Source: an uncultured Bacteroides sp.
Lineage (GTDB): Bacteria > Bacteroidota > Bacteroidia > Bacteroidales > Bacteroidaceae
Assembly: GCA_900546355.1 (NCBI GenBank)
Contig: URCM01000015.1
Coordinates: forward strand, 1 to 42,720
Direction: 5' to 3'
Length of the DNA: 42,720 nt
The notes under the pieces were generated by a model. The model searched no databases and was not told the DNA's origin. It saw only the letters and a list, made by a program, of their open reading frames with translations. Below are positions 8,324-15,271 of the stretch, piece after piece. A program made the position numbers and the translations under genes. How positions within the stretch are numbered: the first letter of the stretch is position 1; each line of letters starts with the position of its first letter.

Positions 8324-9184
8324 ATGATTATGAAAACGAAAAGATTTTTGACGGGAATAATGTTCGCTCTTTGCCTGGCGGTTCCGGCTATGGCTTCCGT
8401 TTTGGGCGATATCCGGGTAAATGCCCGTTTCCTGACCGACCGTATGGCGTTCGAACTCAGCCTGACGCAGACCCAATACAATGATTTGTATGAAGTAAAC
8501 TATGATTTCTTCCACGGCATCGACCCGTATGTAGCGGCTATGGCGCGGCAGGAGGCGTATGCGCTGGACGCTTATTACCGTTATCTGGACGAGCGGAACG
8601 ATGATTTGCGCTGGATTCTTTCGAACGCCGAGTATGTGCGCTTCATGGCGTTGGAGTATTTCTTCCGCCCGGTGTATGCGGTCGATCGCGTGTGCTATCT
8701 GCGTATTTATAAAGTGTATCCCAATCGGACGTTTTTCTATTATGGTCGTCCGGCCCATTATCTGACGTATTGTGGCGGGCATAGTCGGCATCATAGGGGA
8801 GGGATGAGTTTCTACAAGGCACGTCATCCGAAGGTGTACCGCCATCCGGTTTATGCAGGTAATTTCCATAGTCGTCCCGATTTCCGGAGAACAGACTTTG
8901 CGCCGGGACGTCCGCTTAAAGGTCCTGGTTATCACTTTACTCCTTCAACTCCCCCACGTCCCGAAGCCAGACCGGGAAAACCCGGACATAAGCCGGACAA
9001 GCATCCGCAAGTAAAGCCTTCCCGTCCGCATAAGCATCCGGTAGTGCGTCCTTCACGTCCAGATAAACCAGACAAACGTCCGGCGGTAAAACCTGCCCGT
9101 CCGGACAAGAAGCCGCAAGCTCGTCCACATCCGAACCGGAACGCTTCGAAAGAAAGAGGAGACAGAAACTTGCGTAAAATCTGA
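8324..9184 (+). CDS. Secreted basic His/Pro/Arg-rich protein of unknown function
   Basis: 286 residues; an ATG at 8330 is an equally good start. A signal peptide (MKTKRFLTGIMFALCLAVPAMA) indicates export. Residues 25-110 are predicted helical, with an LTQTQYNDLYEVNYDF segment that recalls LTxxQ motifs of small periplasmic stress proteins, though I cannot assign the family. Residues 140-286 are low-complexity: G/H-rich, then repeating blocks such as RPDKPDKRPAVKP with very high Arg, Lys, Pro and His. The mature protein should be strongly basic. It could bind metal, nucleic acid or envelope polyanions; that is an inference. It seems monocistronic, with a candidate promoter for the next gene just after its stop. 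Confidence 0.75.
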   Translation: MIMKTKRFLTGIMFALCLAVPAMASVLGDIRVNARFLTDRMAFELSLTQTQYNDLYEVNYDFFHGIDPYVAAMARQEAYALDAYYRYLDERNDDLRWILSNAEYVRFMALEYFFRPVYAVDRVCYLRIYKVYPNRTFFYYGRPAHYLTYCGGHSRHHRGGMSFYKARHPKVYRHPVYAGNFHSRPDFRRTDFAPGRPLKGPGYHFTPSTPPRPEARPGKPGHKPDKHPQVKPSRPHKHPVVRPSRPDKPDKRPAVKPARPDKKPQARPHPNRNASKERGDRNLRKI

Positions 9185-9192
9185 AGATGGCG

Positions 9193-9200
9193 TATCTTTG
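9193..9200 (+). promoter_or_regulatory. Candidate -7 element for the transglycosylase gene
   Basis: TATCTTTG lies 9 bp after the preceding stop and 160 bp before the transglycosylase start. A CTTG that could serve as a weak -33 lies about 20 bp upstream. The long leader makes this uncertain. Confidence 0.4.
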
Positions 9201-9360
9201 GCGTGGATGTTTCATCGTATACAGATGGTATGGAAGGATATCGGTTTGAACAGGTCGGCCGGGCAATCTGCATTACGCCTGCATACAGACAAAAAATGGA
9301 ATCAGTGTTCCTTGGCGTTCTTCTGTGGCATCTGTGTGCTATGATTAAAAGGTGTGAATC

Positions 9361-11331
9361 ATGAACCGCAAACTAAAACAATTCGGAATAGGGATAGTCT
9401 TGCTCGCGATACTTTCGGGGGCAGGACTTTTTTTGTTGCGTGGCATCCTGTTGCGCCATGTTGCCGATAAGCGGATAGCGGCTTGTTCTGCCCGTTATGG
9501 CATCGGAATAGCGTATGCTTCGTTGAAAATGTCTTCGTTTACTTCCGTATGTGTGGAAGGATTGAGCGTAGTGCCTTTCGGGCGGGATACTTTGCTCAGG
9601 CTGGCTTCGGCGGAGGTGAAACTCGATTTTTTCCCATTGTTGCATGGTAAGCTTTCGATACGGGAAATCGATACGGAAGGACTGGTATGCACGTTTAAGA
9701 AGCAAGGTGTGGTGTCGAACTACGATTTTTTGTTCAGCCGACGAAGACAGGAGAGGAATGGTCGGGAAACAGGGGAAGAGGTTTCTGTCGGGTATGCCGG
9801 ACGGATAGACCGTGCGCTGGAGGTATTGTTTCGCTTGCTTCCCGAAGACGCCGTGATGCGCCGTACCGTGTTGACGAGTGAGCGCGATTCGGTCTGCATC
9901 CGTTTCTATATGCCCGAGTTTGTATTGGATGACCGGCGGTATGCTTCTGATATAGAGGTGACGGAGGAAGATATGCGGGGCAAATGGCATATCGGAGGTA
10001 CGTTGGATACCGGCACACGCCGGATAGAAGGGCGTTTGGCTTCCGCCGGACAGGGAAGGCGGATTGTGCTGCCTTATATTCGTCCGCATTATGGGGCGGC
10101 GGTGGCATTCGATTCCATTGCTTTCAGCATGGCGCAAACGAAGCCTGAGGGAAAGGAACAACTTTTGCAGGGTAATGCCGAAGTGAGCGGGCTGGAAGTA
10201 TATCATGCGGCTTTGTCGCCCGATACGATAGGTCTGGATCAAGGGAAAATCGATTATTCGATTCGGGCGGGCGAGCGTTTTATCGAGCTGGATAGTGCCA
10301 GTACTGTGTACTTCAACCGTCTTTCGTTTCATCCTTTCATACGGGCGGAGAAAGAAGGGCGTTGGCATTTCACGGCATCTGTCCATTGTCCGCCTTTTCC
10401 GGCGCAAGACTTGTTTGCTTCACTTCCGGCTGCTTTGTTCCGTCATGTGCAAGGCCTGCAGGCGGATGGAAAGCTGAGTTATGACCTTCGGGCAGACATC
10501 GATTTTAACCGGTTGGACAGCCTGAAGTTCTCATCAGACTTGCGTGGACATGGTTTCCGTATTACCCGCATGGGAGCAATCGACCTTGCCCGAATGAGTG
10601 AAGAATTCGAATATACGGCATACGAACACAACCAGCCTGTGCGTACTTTCTTTGTCGGGCCGTCGAATCCCGGTTTTTGTCCGCTTTCCCGCATTTCGCC
10701 TTTGCTTCAGATGGCGGTGATGCAATCGGAAGACGGGAGTTTCTTTTATCACGACGGGTTCTATCCGGGAGCTATCGGGGAGGCTCTGGCATACGACTTG
10801 CAAAAGGGACGTTTCGCACGGGGCGGAAGTTCCATTACGATGCAGTTGGTAAAGAATGTTTTCTTGAACCGTCATAAGAACATTGCCCGTAAGCTGGAAG
10901 AGGCTCTTATCGTGTGGCTCATCGAGTCGCAACACCTCACTTCGAAAGAGCGTATGTATGAGGTTTATCTGAATATCATCGAGTGGGGCCCGCTTGTGTA
11001 TGGCGCGGCGGAGGCAAGCCGTTTTTATTTTGATAAAGAGCCGTCGGACCTTACGGTGAGTGAAGCCATCTTTTTGGCATCGATTATCCCCAAGCCCAAA
11101 CATTTCCGTTCGGTATTCAATCCCGACGCTACGTTGCGCGGGAATCAGCTGGACTATTATCGTGTTATAGCCCGCCGGCTTGCCGCTAAAGGATTGATGA
11201 CCGAAGAAGAGGCGGAAACATTTTGTCCGAATGTGCAGATAAAGGGGAAGGCGAGGAACATGGTTCTTCGCCCGGATACGGCTGCCTGTTATTCGAGTAA
11301 TGCCCGTGTTTTTTTTTCCAACCATCCGTAA
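9361..11331 (+). CDS. AsmA-like / GT51 peptidoglycan transglycosylase
   Basis: 656 residues. One N-terminal membrane anchor (residues 9-31) precedes an AsmA/DUF748-like region to about residue 400. The C-terminal part is a glycosyltransferase 51 domain. Its motifs are QSEDGSFFYHDGF, with the probable catalytic Glu457; GGSSITMQLVKN (488-499); RKLEEALIVWLIE; and KERMYEVYLNIIEWG. GT51 enzymes polymerise lipid II into glycan strands. No transpeptidase domain follows, so this is a monofunctional transglycosylase with an unusual N-terminal module, probably facing the periplasm. Its 3' end overlaps the convergent gene at 11289 by 43 bp. This architecture occurs in other Bacteroidales. Confidence 0.85.
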   Translation: MNRKLKQFGIGIVLLAILSGAGLFLLRGILLRHVADKRIAACSARYGIGIAYASLKMSSFTSVCVEGLSVVPFGRDTLLRLASAEVKLDFFPLLHGKLSIREIDTEGLVCTFKKQGVVSNYDFLFSRRRQERNGRETGEEVSVGYAGRIDRALEVLFRLLPEDAVMRRTVLTSERDSVCIRFYMPEFVLDDRRYASDIEVTEEDMRGKWHIGGTLDTGTRRIEGRLASAGQGRRIVLPYIRPHYGAAVAFDSIAFSMAQTKPEGKEQLLQGNAEVSGLEVYHAALSPDTIGLDQGKIDYSIRAGERFIELDSASTVYFNRLSFHPFIRAEKEGRWHFTASVHCPPFPAQDLFASLPAALFRHVQGLQADGKLSYDLRADIDFNRLDSLKFSSDLRGHGFRITRMGAIDLARMSEEFEYTAYEHNQPVRTFFVGPSNPGFCPLSRISPLLQMAVMQSEDGSFFYHDGFYPGAIGEALAYDLQKGRFARGGSSITMQLVKNVFLNRHKNIARKLEEALIVWLIESQHLTSKERMYEVYLNIIEWGPLVYGAAEASRFYFDKEPSDLTVSEAIFLASIIPKPKHFRSVFNPDATLRGNQLDYYRVIARRLAAKGLMTEEEAETFCPNVQIKGKARNMVLRPDTAACYSSNARVFFSNHP

Positions 11332-11648
11332 AGGAAGCCTAAGCATACGGCGGATACCAATATGGGCAGCATGAAGCGGAACGTTCCGTCCGCAGGCAAA
11401 CTGTGTTGCATGATGTGCCAGGTGTTGGTAAAGACATTTCCGTATACCTTTATGATATAATAGGCGACAGCACCCAGCATGACCAGGCAAAATGCCGTCA
11501 GCATGAGGGTGGACCGGCGCTCCGCACGCCGTTCGCGGGCACGTGCCTCCTCATGTATCTGTTTCATCATGCGGTAGGTGAAATTGCTGGGTAACCGGTA
11601 GGCGGGTTGTCCGTTTACCGCTTTTTTTAATCCTTTGTCTGTAGTCAT
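11289..11648 (-). CDS. Small membrane protein co-transcribed with the ECF sigma factor (possible anti-sigma)
   Basis: 119 residues with a cytoplasmic-looking basic N-terminus (RMMKQIHEEARARERRAERR), a membrane segment at about 49-68 and another at about 90-107. It starts 3 bp after the sigma stop codon, so the two are almost certainly translated from one mRNA. The position fits a regulator of the sigma factor, and the charged N-terminus could contact it. No recognised anti-sigma zinc-finger or FecR motif is present, so the role is inferred from context. Confidence 0.75.
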   Translation of the reverse strand: MTTDKGLKKAVNGQPAYRLPSNFTYRMMKQIHEEARARERRAERRSTLMLTAFCLVMLGAVAYYIIKVYGNVFTNTWHIMQHSLPADGTFRFMLPILVSAVCLGFLYGWLEKKTRALLE

Positions 11649-11651
11649 GGC

Positions 11652-12200
11652 TTATTCCTCCTGATTGATTAAAACATATAGTTTTTTGCGTATGCGGTGC
11701 AGCTTTACTTTGACGTTGCTTACGCTCTGCTCCAAGATGTGGGCTATTTCGTCGATACCCTTTTCTTCTTCGTAGAAGAACGTGATGATGGCGCGTTCTT
11801 CCGGAGTCAGTTTCTCTAATGCGGCATGAAGCCGTGCGATGCGTTCTTCCGAGTCCTCATCGAGTGCTTCGTCTATTTCCGTTTCCGATACTTGTTCCCA
11901 TTGCCGGTCGTCTATCACCAACACTTCTTCCTTTTTTTTACGGAGTGCCGAGAGTGCAGTGTTATAGGCGATGCGATATATCCATGTAGAAAAACTGCTT
12001 GCTCCTGTAAACGAGCCGAGATGCCGGTATGCCTTCAGAAACGTGTCTTGAGTCAGTTCTTCGGCGTATTCGGGAGACGAAACCATGCGGACAATCAAGG
12101 CGAATACCTGTTGTCCATAGGTGTCGAGAAAATATGAAAATTCTTCGTCCTTTCCCGATAAGATACGTGCGATAATATGTGGCTCATCCAGTGGTTTCAT
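11652..12200 (-). CDS. ECF-type RNA polymerase sigma-70 factor
   Basis: 182 residues. Region 2 covers about 20-85, with YAEELTQDTFLKAYRHL and FSTWIYRIAYN, the helices that bind core and melt the -10. An acidic linker (residues 105-128) leads to region 4, with LTPEERAIITFFYEEEKGIDEIA and SVSNVKVKLHRIRKKL, the helix-turn-helix for the -35. It lacks regions 1 and 3, as expected for ECF factors. The gene is probably autoregulated: its own promoter and the divergent one share TGTAACC and CGTCTAA boxes. The -10 box ends only 9 bp before the start codon, so the mRNA would be nearly leaderless. It is followed by the membrane protein gene ending at 11289. Confidence 0.93.
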   Translation of the reverse strand: MKPLDEPHIIARILSGKDEEFSYFLDTYGQQVFALIVRMVSSPEYAEELTQDTFLKAYRHLGSFTGASSFSTWIYRIAYNTALSALRKKKEEVLVIDDRQWEQVSETEIDEALDEDSEERIARLHAALEKLTPEERAIITFFYEEEKGIDEIAHILEQSVSNVKVKLHRIRKKLYVLINQEE

Positions 12201-12209
12201 TTCATATAA

Positions 12210-12237
12210 TTAGACGCAAAGCTTCTTACGGGGTTAC
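12210..12237 (-). promoter_or_regulatory. ECF-type promoter of the sigma factor gene
   Basis: Read on the minus strand: GTAACC (12237-12232), 16 bp, GTCTAA (12215-12210). The AAC-containing -35 and GTCT-containing -10 are the general ECF promoter pattern. The same heptamers, TGTAACC and CGTCTAA, recur in the divergent promoter. Confidence 0.75.
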
Positions 12238-12273
12238 AAAGATAAAGAAAAATTTTTTTCTTCCTTATCGGAT

Positions 12274-12302
12274 GTAACCTTTAGGGGTGCCTTGGCGTCT
12301 AA
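12274..12302 (+). promoter_or_regulatory. ECF-type promoter of the divergent membrane protein gene
   Basis: GTAACC (12274-12279), 17 bp, GTCTAA (12297-12302). Transcription would begin near 12309, about 29 nt before the start codon. The match to the sigma gene's own promoter suggests that both units belong to one regulon. Confidence 0.75.
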
Positions 12303-12337
12303 AGGAGCAAAGAAACAAATTTAAAATCATACAGATT

Positions 12338-12745
12338 ATGGAAGAACTAATGGTTGTTGCCAATGTGGCTATTGTATTTGGCGTATTTTACAAGTTGTTT
12401 GAACTGTATGCCCGGCGGAAAGAACGTATCATGCTGATAGAGAAACTTCCTCCGGAGATATTGGGAGGGAAAATGGGCGACGGATTGAAGTTGAGTCCTT
12501 CTTCCGCATTTTTTACCGCTTTGCGTTTAGGCTGCTTGTTCTTGGGAGTCGGATTAGGGTTGATTGCGGGCTATTGTATCATATGCAGTACGTTGCCTGA
12601 ATATTTTTCAGAAGAAGGGTATCATGTTTACGATACCGTATCGGTTATATATGGCGCGAGTGTATTGATAGGGGGAGGTATCGGGCTTATCGCCGCTTTC
12701 TTGATAGAACTGAAAATCGGCAAGAAAAAGACTCCTTTGGCATGA
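12338..12745 (+). CDS. Small membrane protein (DUF6249-like), likely ECF target
   Basis: 135 residues from the ATG at 12338; the in-frame ATG at 12287 lies inside the promoter and is rejected. An N-terminal membrane segment (MVVANVAIVFGVFYKLFELY) is followed by a basic loop (ARRKERIMLIEKL), then two further membrane helices with glycine-rich faces. Similar three-helix proteins are often next to ECF sigma genes in Bacteroidales and carry the DUF6249 label; I assign this from memory of the pattern. Divergent from the sigma operon, with an ECF promoter just upstream. Confidence 0.75.
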   Translation: MEELMVVANVAIVFGVFYKLFELYARRKERIMLIEKLPPEILGGKMGDGLKLSPSSAFFTALRLGCLFLGVGLGLIAGYCIICSTLPEYFSEEGYHVYDTVSVIYGASVLIGGGIGLIAAFLIELKIGKKKTPLA

Positions 12746-12832
12746 GGAAAGCGAGATTTCCCGCATTTCATTGCTGGTAGGTCCGTAATGCATTTCCTTT
12801 GTGGGAGTCTGTGTTTCTTGTGGTGGAAACTA

Positions 12833-12924
12833 AGAAGCTGTTTTGAATTTATCGCCCAAAGCACACACGAAAACGGATACATCAAGCCAAGAAAAACTTT
12901 TTGGAGAAATTCAAAACAGCTTCT
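12833..12924. mobile_element. 92-bp MITE, full copy 1
   Basis: Perfect terminal inverted repeats begin agaagctgttttgaattt. The interior is identical to the copy at 14897-14988 as far as I can compare. Outer bases are TA or AA. It has no coding capacity. It sits between the DUF6249-like gene and the 3' end of mscL. Confidence 0.9.
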
Positions 12925-12971
12925 AAAATACATGAATGTCCGTATGGGTCAAGCCGGCTGCGTTTGAATAT

Positions 12972-13418
12972 TCATTTCTGGTTGGTTATATTGTCTTTGT
13001 GCTCTTTCAGCAAATCCCTGATTTCGGTCAGCAACTGGATATCCGCGGGAGGAGTAGGCGGCGTTTTCGTTTCCGCTTCTTTCTTGCGGGTCAATGCGTT
13101 GATGCCTTTCACCAAACAGAACACCGCTATGGCGATAATCAGGAAATCGAAAGTCACTTGGATAAAATTGCCGTATTTGATAGCCACTTCGGGTGTAATC
13201 ACCTTGTCGCCTTCTGTTACCGCTTCCTTTATGACCCATTTCAGGTCGGAAAAATTCACACCTCCTGCCAAAACGCCGACCGCTGGCATGATTACATCGC
13301 CTACCAATGACGATACGATTTTGCCGAATGCTCCGCCGATAATGATACCTACCGCCATGTCGATGACGTTTCCCCGCATAGCGAATTTCTTGAACTCGCC
13401 TAATGTTTTTTTCATCAT
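12972..13418 (-). CDS. mscL: Large-conductance mechanosensitive channel MscL
   Basis: 148 residues from the ATG at 13418; the second ATG at 13415 is equally possible, and the longer frame upstream overlaps the promoter. The N-terminal helix [36 protein letters not shown] is broken here only by naming its halves: [15 protein letters not shown], then [16 protein letters not shown], the conserved TM1 pore helix. TM2 is [19 protein letters not shown]. The C-terminal helix ([16 protein letters not shown]) forms the cytoplasmic bundle. The channel opens under membrane tension to release osmolytes on hypo-osmotic shock. Length matches the family (about 136-150). Confidence 0.97.
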   Translation of the reverse strand: MMKKTLGEFKKFAMRGNVIDMAVGIIIGGAFGKIVSSLVGDVIMPAVGVLAGGVNFSDLKWVIKEAVTEGDKVITPEVAIKYGNFIQVTFDFLIIAIAVFCLVKGINALTRKKEAETKTPPTPPADIQLLTEIRDLLKEHKDNITNQK

Positions 13419-13460
13419 GTTATTCCGTTTTTCTGAATCTGACGATTCTGTTTGCAGACA

Positions 13461-13468
13461 CAAAGTTA
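13461..13468 (-). promoter_or_regulatory. -7 element of mscL
   Basis: TAACTTTG on the minus strand lies 43 bp before the mscL start. No clear TTTG is found at the right distance upstream. Confidence 0.45.
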
Positions 13469-13508
13469 GTAAAATCAACGGAAGAAAAGAGAAATTAAGG
13501 AAAGAAAC

Positions 13509-13539
13509 TTTGAAATGCAACAGAATACTTGTAGTTTTG
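13509..13539 (+). promoter_or_regulatory. Promoter of the TonB-domain protein gene
   Basis: TTTG (13509-13512), exactly 19 bp, TAGTTTTG (13532-13539): a full match to the Bacteroidetes housekeeping consensus, 25 bp before the start codon. Confidence 0.8.
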
Positions 13540-13563
13540 CACCGCTAATTTCTCTACAGTTAT

Positions 13564-14892
13564 ATGAATCAGACCAGAAGAAGACATACCTTATTATATA
13601 TTATATGGCTTGCGTGTCTTGCCTTTGCATTGCCTCAGGCCGTGCAGGGGGCAGGTAAGGAAACTACATTTCGCATAACGGTGCTGAAATCCAGCGGTCA
13701 GCCTCAGCCGGGCATGATTTTGAAAATTGCCAGCCGGACTCAAGAGTACATCGGTGATGCGCAAGGACTTATTACGTTCAATTATGAGATAGAAGAGAAT
13801 TATACCCGCAAGGCATACCTGTATTTTCCGTCCGACCGCGATAAGTCGGTCGCTTCTTTTACGCTCGAACCGGAAAACACAACCAAAACATTTTATATAG
13901 ATAGCCCGCAGGATATTGTGGCTTTTAAACAGAGCCAGCAGACATTTCCTATAGAGGGTATCGTAAAGGACGATTCGGATAATCCGATTATGGGTGCCGT
14001 AATAAGCATACAAGGGACTGGGCGGAAGACGGTATCGGATGAAATCGGTTTGTTCCGGATTGACGCGGACTTCAATCATCCGGTGACGGTGCGTGTGACG
14101 GGAATGGAAAATCGGTCTATTCCCATTCAGTCGTTTCTTCAGAATCCGAATGAGCCGTATGTCATTAGGATGTATCATAAAAATTCCAGCCGCATATATT
14201 CTTCTGTCGAACGTATGCCCGAGTTTCCCGGAGGCATGAAAGCGTTCCAGCGTTATCTGAAACGGAATTTGAAGTATCCGACTCAAGCCAAACGGGACAG
14301 TATCGAGGGGGTGGTAGCTATTCAGTTTGTGGTGGAAAGAAACGGGCGAATCACTTCGCCGGTTATTGTACGGAGCCTGGAAGCGAGTATGGATACGGTA
14401 GCACTGGAGGTAATCCGCAATATGCCTCGTTGGATTCCGGCAAAAGACCACGGCATCACCGTGCGTTGCAAATACTCTGTGCCTGTGCAATTCAAGATAG
14501 AGCGTCCGAAACCTGTCCGGCCCAATCCTGCTTTGGCAAGTAAAGACAGCCTCACGCGTAAGGATAGTTTGCGGATTGACTCGTTACGTATAGATTCGTT
14601 GGGTGTCGATTCTTTATTGACCGATTCGTTACGTCCGTTCCGGAAATTGCTTGCGGGTGATTCGTTGAGACTGGAAAAAGACTCGTTGCACCTGCCTGTC
14701 GATTCCTTGCGCTTGAAGAAAGATAGTTTGTTGTTGCCTGCAGATTCGCTTGTAGTGCGACAAGATTCATTAATCGGAAGGAAGGATTCGTTGACTCAGG
14801 CTCCGGATGCGAATGCTACGCCCGATAAGCCAAAGAAAAGAAATATCTTTGTCCGCTTCTTCCGTTGGCTGTTCGGGATAAAGGATAAGTAA
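13564..14892 (+). CDS. Secreted TonB C-terminal domain protein with DSL-repeat tail
   Basis: 442 residues. A signal peptide (residues 1-29) replaces the membrane anchor usual for TonB. Residues 35-120 look like a beta-sandwich. Residues 126-200 form a carboxypeptidase-regulatory-like domain (PIEGIVKDDSDNPIMGAVISI). Residues 215-320 are a TonB C-terminal domain: MPEFPGGMKAFQRYLKRN, then YPTQAKRDSIEGVVAIQFVV, then a W-x-PA segment. After this come thirteen DSL repeats (about 334-415) and a basic aromatic tail (FVRFFRWLFGIKDK). TonB domains normally end the protein, so the long tail is unusual. It could contact TonB-dependent receptors or the envelope, but without an energising anchor classical TonB function is doubtful. 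Followed by a MITE and a strong terminator. Confidence 0.8.
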   Translation: MNQTRRRHTLLYIIWLACLAFALPQAVQGAGKETTFRITVLKSSGQPQPGMILKIASRTQEYIGDAQGLITFNYEIEENYTRKAYLYFPSDRDKSVASFTLEPENTTKTFYIDSPQDIVAFKQSQQTFPIEGIVKDDSDNPIMGAVISIQGTGRKTVSDEIGLFRIDADFNHPVTVRVTGMENRSIPIQSFLQNPNEPYVIRMYHKNSSRIYSSVERMPEFPGGMKAFQRYLKRNLKYPTQAKRDSIEGVVAIQFVVERNGRITSPVIVRSLEASMDTVALEVIRNMPRWIPAKDHGITVRCKYSVPVQFKIERPKPVRPNPALASKDSLTRKDSLRIDSLRIDSLGVDSLLTDSLRPFRKLLAGDSLRLEKDSLHLPVDSLRLKKDSLLLPADSLVVRQDSLIGRKDSLTQAPDANATPDKPKKRNIFVRFFRWLFGIKDK

Positions 14893-14896
14893 ATTT

Positions 14897-14988
14897 AGAA
14901 GCTGTTTTGAATTTATCGCCCAAAGCACACACGAAAACGGATACATCAAGCCAAGAAAAACTTTTTGGAGAAATTCAAAACAGCTTCT
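14897..14988. mobile_element. 92-bp MITE, full copy 2
   Basis: Same element as 12833-12924, in the same orientation, starting 5 bp after a stop codon. Terminal inverted repeats are perfect, and TA flanks both ends. Confidence 0.9.
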
Positions 14989-15025
14989 ATGCTTTGCGCA
15001 TAGTGTATAAGTAATTGTTTGTTCT

Positions 15026-15067
15026 CACATTGGCACATTGATTTATCTGTGTGCCAATGTGTTTTTT
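15026..15067 (+). terminator. Rho-independent terminator
   Basis: cacattggcaca (15026-15037) pairs perfectly with tgtgccaatgtg (15050-15061), followed by TTTTTT. It ends the TonB-domain unit; the MITE has been inserted between gene and terminator. Confidence 0.9.
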
Positions 15068-15198
15068 ATGGTGAGACATCGATTGGTTTTGTACATATAT
15101 TTAGCAAAATCATACCAGTAGCGTCTTTCTTTCGGTGCATATACCAAAATGTGTAAGAGAAAAAACAATATTTACTCTTTTGCCTTTCGGAAAAGGCG

Positions 15199-15206
15199 TA
15201 TTTTTG
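15199..15206 (+). promoter_or_regulatory. Candidate -7 element of the pectinase operon
   Basis: TATTTTTG matches TAnnTTTG 66 bp before the PL1 start. A TTTG lies 16 bp upstream, shorter than the usual 19-20, so the match is partial. Confidence 0.4.
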
Positions 15207-15271
15207 ATACAAAAAAGATGCGCCATGGAAAAACGAACAGGCGCACAAGATTATTAATACCTATTTATACT

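Noticed and set aside
9373..10407. Open frame of 344 codons on the minus strand
   Set aside because: Antisense to the GT51 gene, with no recognisable motif.
12277..12304. Hairpin cctttag/ctaaagg as terminator
   Set aside because: It overlaps the ECF promoter boxes and no T-run follows; the promoter reading explains the sequence better.
12833..12924. Solo end of the IS110 element
   Set aside because: The copies have their own inverted ends, and one is inserted within the IS110 gene, so they are a separate element.
12901..13548. Open frame of 215 codons on the plus strand over mscL
   Set aside because: It is the complement of mscL, whose membrane helices and length fit the family exactly.
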